Both the position numbers and the translations under genes were made by a program. This document shows positions 62,440 through 64,000 of a DNA stretch of 64,000 nucleotides, piece by piece. Source of the stretch: Aradus depressus (taxonomy: Eukaryota > Arthropoda > Insecta > Hemiptera > Aradidae); NCBI GenBank assembly GCA_963662175.1, contig OY759216.1, positions 31,823,087-31,887,086 of the forward strand, read 5' to 3'. Each line of letters begins with the position of its first letter. Within the stretch, counting starts at the first letter, position 1. The notes beneath the pieces are model-generated. The model had not been told where the DNA came from and did no database searches. It saw only the letters and a program-made list of their open reading frames with translations.

Positions 62440-63070
62440 TAGACATTTTATAACTGGTCTTCTATTTAATTTTGATTACTACAGTAGTTTTCGAGAAGGG
62501 CCCTAAAAATATCAAAAGTTCAAAACGTGCAATTTTTAAGAAAGTGCACCTATTTAAAAAAAAAAATTAATTAACCAACTGGTCATTTGGATTTCTAAAG
62601 AGATACCATTTTTAATAATTTTAAATAATATTAAATCTAATCCAAAGGTTTTCAAACTATCTTACTGAGCCAACAGGGAAAATTAATAAAATAGAATTTA
62701 CACAGAACAATTATTGGGTTTGTTTTCTTAAATCTAAACATTATAAAATAAAAAAAACTAAACATTGGAACAAACAAAAATCAAAAGAAAAGTCTTAAAA
62801 ACTAAATTCTTAACACTAATTCAATGTTATTTTGTTTTATATGTTGGCCATTCTTTAAATTTAAGTTATATATTTCTGGGCATATATCCTGTACATATAA
62901 ACAAGCAACAGTACCTTCTTTGCGGATCAATTTCACCGTCAATTCACGCCTATTTGGTTCATTACATTTTAAGCCTAAACACTACTCTCTATCTTTACTC
63001 AGACCCTCGCCATTGAACCCAGGCCTCTATACACATACTAAAAAACAGCTGATGGTCGTGTTTTGTTTTT
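62440..63070 (-). repeat. Interspersed repeat R3, copy 3 (minus)
   Basis: Starts ATTACCACATTTCC (reverse of the R3 end) and continues ACTGGTCTTCTATTTAATTT, AAGGGCCCTAAAAATATC and ATCTAATCCAAAGGTTTTCA. It reaches ACAGCTGATGGTCG near 63048, the reverse of the GACGATSARCAGCTG-type block of copies 1 and 2. The frames of 83 and 157 codons here lie partly in this repeat and partly in AT-rich flank. Confidence 0.55.
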
Positions 63071-63224
63071 TTACTCATTTGTTTACTAATTCAGTTTCTT
63101 TTTATAGAAAAATAAATATAATTAATTTTTTTATTATTAATAATTTAATGTGTATATTGTTTTTATACATAAAAACTATACATATGTTTTCATCCCCCCT
63201 ACTCCCTTCCATTATTCTTCATTA

Positions 63225-63375
63225 CATCGGGAATCATTGGGATTTTTGTGTTAAGCCCCCTCCAAGCCCTTTGGCCGATTTGGCTGAAAGTCGATAGGTG
63301 TCATCTTGAAAACAGATATCAAATTTAGTGTCGATAAAGTTATTCTAAACGAAAACATGAAATTCCGGTGAAATA
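63225..63375 (+). repeat. Interspersed repeat R1 (plus), fragment
   Basis: TTTTTGTGTTAAGCCCCCTC, CTTTGGCCGATTTGGCTGAA, AGTCGATAGGTGTCATCTTG and ATGAAATTCCGGTGAAA are R1 middle and late landmarks. Confidence 0.55.
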
Positions 63376-64000
63376 TACTCCATATTAGATAGGAAAGTAC
63401 TTATTTTTCCATCCGCCTTGACCTGGTACTCATGTACAAAATAATCAGTCTACTTTCTCGCAAGTGCTTATGAGTATTAACGGACAAACCGCAGAATCTC
63501 GCAATAAAATGAAAAATATAAAAAATAAATAAAAAATTCAGGAGTAACAAACTGAAGGATTTGTAAGAAGTCATTTTGAAAATAACTGTAGTAAAAACAT
63601 GCCACGGAACTGATATGAGGAGAAGAACATGTATAATTCAGTAGATGTTCCCCCTGTTCTAACCACATACAGACTTGCCTCACTCTATACAGCTCCCCGC
63701 CAAAAGTCTCCCGCCCCCGCCTTCCCACCATCTCGCCTCAAATCCCACGGCCCATTTGATAAAACGCTTTCCTTTGAATAAAACCAAAGGCTTTGTTTCC
63801 TTCTATCTTTACAATCCATTCAAACGACACCCTAATCTTTTTTCTGTTCCGTTTCAAATGTGACTCGACTACGTGACTCCTGGTTCCGATCACAGTCAGC
63901 CTGTCAAGTGTCAATATATTCAAAGAAAAGTACATTTTTCATTTTATTACTTTATTTTACCTATGATATAAAAAAGTAAAGTAATCATACGAAAATCCAA
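63376..64000. other. Terminal stretch, nothing recognised
   Basis: AT-rich to 63600, then a GC-richer single-copy patch (63660-63760: CCCGCCAAAAGTCTCCCGCC). Three overlapping frames of 62-84 codons occur on both strands; none is recognised. Confidence 0.3.

Noticed and set aside
62824..63297. 157-codon plus-strand frame
   Set aside because: Runs through inverted R3, AT-rich DNA and an R1 fragment, so it is a chance frame across unrelated repeats.

Overview
The window reads as non-coding, repeat-packed DNA from an animal nuclear genome. It is visibly AT-rich and has no open reading frame that looks like an intact host gene. The two longest frames (180 and 169 codons) are the two strands of one 33-bp minisatellite. 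The recognisable content is transposable elements: tRNA-derived SINEs, decayed non-LTR retrotransposons, hAT, pogo/Tigger-like and Tc1/mariner-like elements, and several unclassified interspersed families. This mixture, the lack of operons and the low coding density exclude a bacterium, plasmid or phage. The SINE body resembles a type known from invertebrates, and several SINE tails carry short CCTAA runs, the complement of the arthropod-type telomere unit TTAGG. An invertebrate, perhaps an arthropod, is my guess; the species cannot be fixed from this window.

SINE-A is the dominant landmark, with 14 copies in both orientations. Full-length copies are about 345-350 bp, with a tRNA-like head, a body made of several hairpins and a CTAAC-rich tail. 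SINE-B is about 200 bp, with a class-II-tRNA-like head and a poly-A tail; there are four copies. Nested insertions give relative ages. SINE-B sits inside a SINE-A at 36.6 kb. A SINE-A sits inside a pogo-like element, itself inside an R2 repeat, at 51.7-53.5 kb. SINE-A also interrupts R1 repeats at 48.1 and 59.1 kb.

DNA transposons: two non-autonomous hAT elements have 8-bp target duplications (28.95 and 47.5 kb). A hAT transposase C-terminus with a matching terminus lies at 46.3-46.7 kb. There is one pogo-like element, and at least six TA-flanked or probably TA-flanked short inverted-repeat elements (20.1, 26.7, 31.6, 32.2, 38.7 and 57.7 kb). A 275-bp near-perfect palindrome lies at 58.0 kb. 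Non-LTR remnants lie at 44.5 and 56.1-56.8 kb. The unclassified families R1, R2 and R3 recur throughout. Three minisatellites (33-bp, 48-bp and about 22-bp units) and two apparently perfect tandem duplications (87 and 474 bp) complete the repeats.

Between the repeats lie about 15 patches of more GC-rich, apparently single-copy sequence, 200-400 bp each, several with TAATTA-type motifs. They look like candidate cis-regulatory islands in a gene desert or giant intron, but that is inference and needs cross-species comparison. There is no gene network to describe; the window's biology is its transposon ecology.
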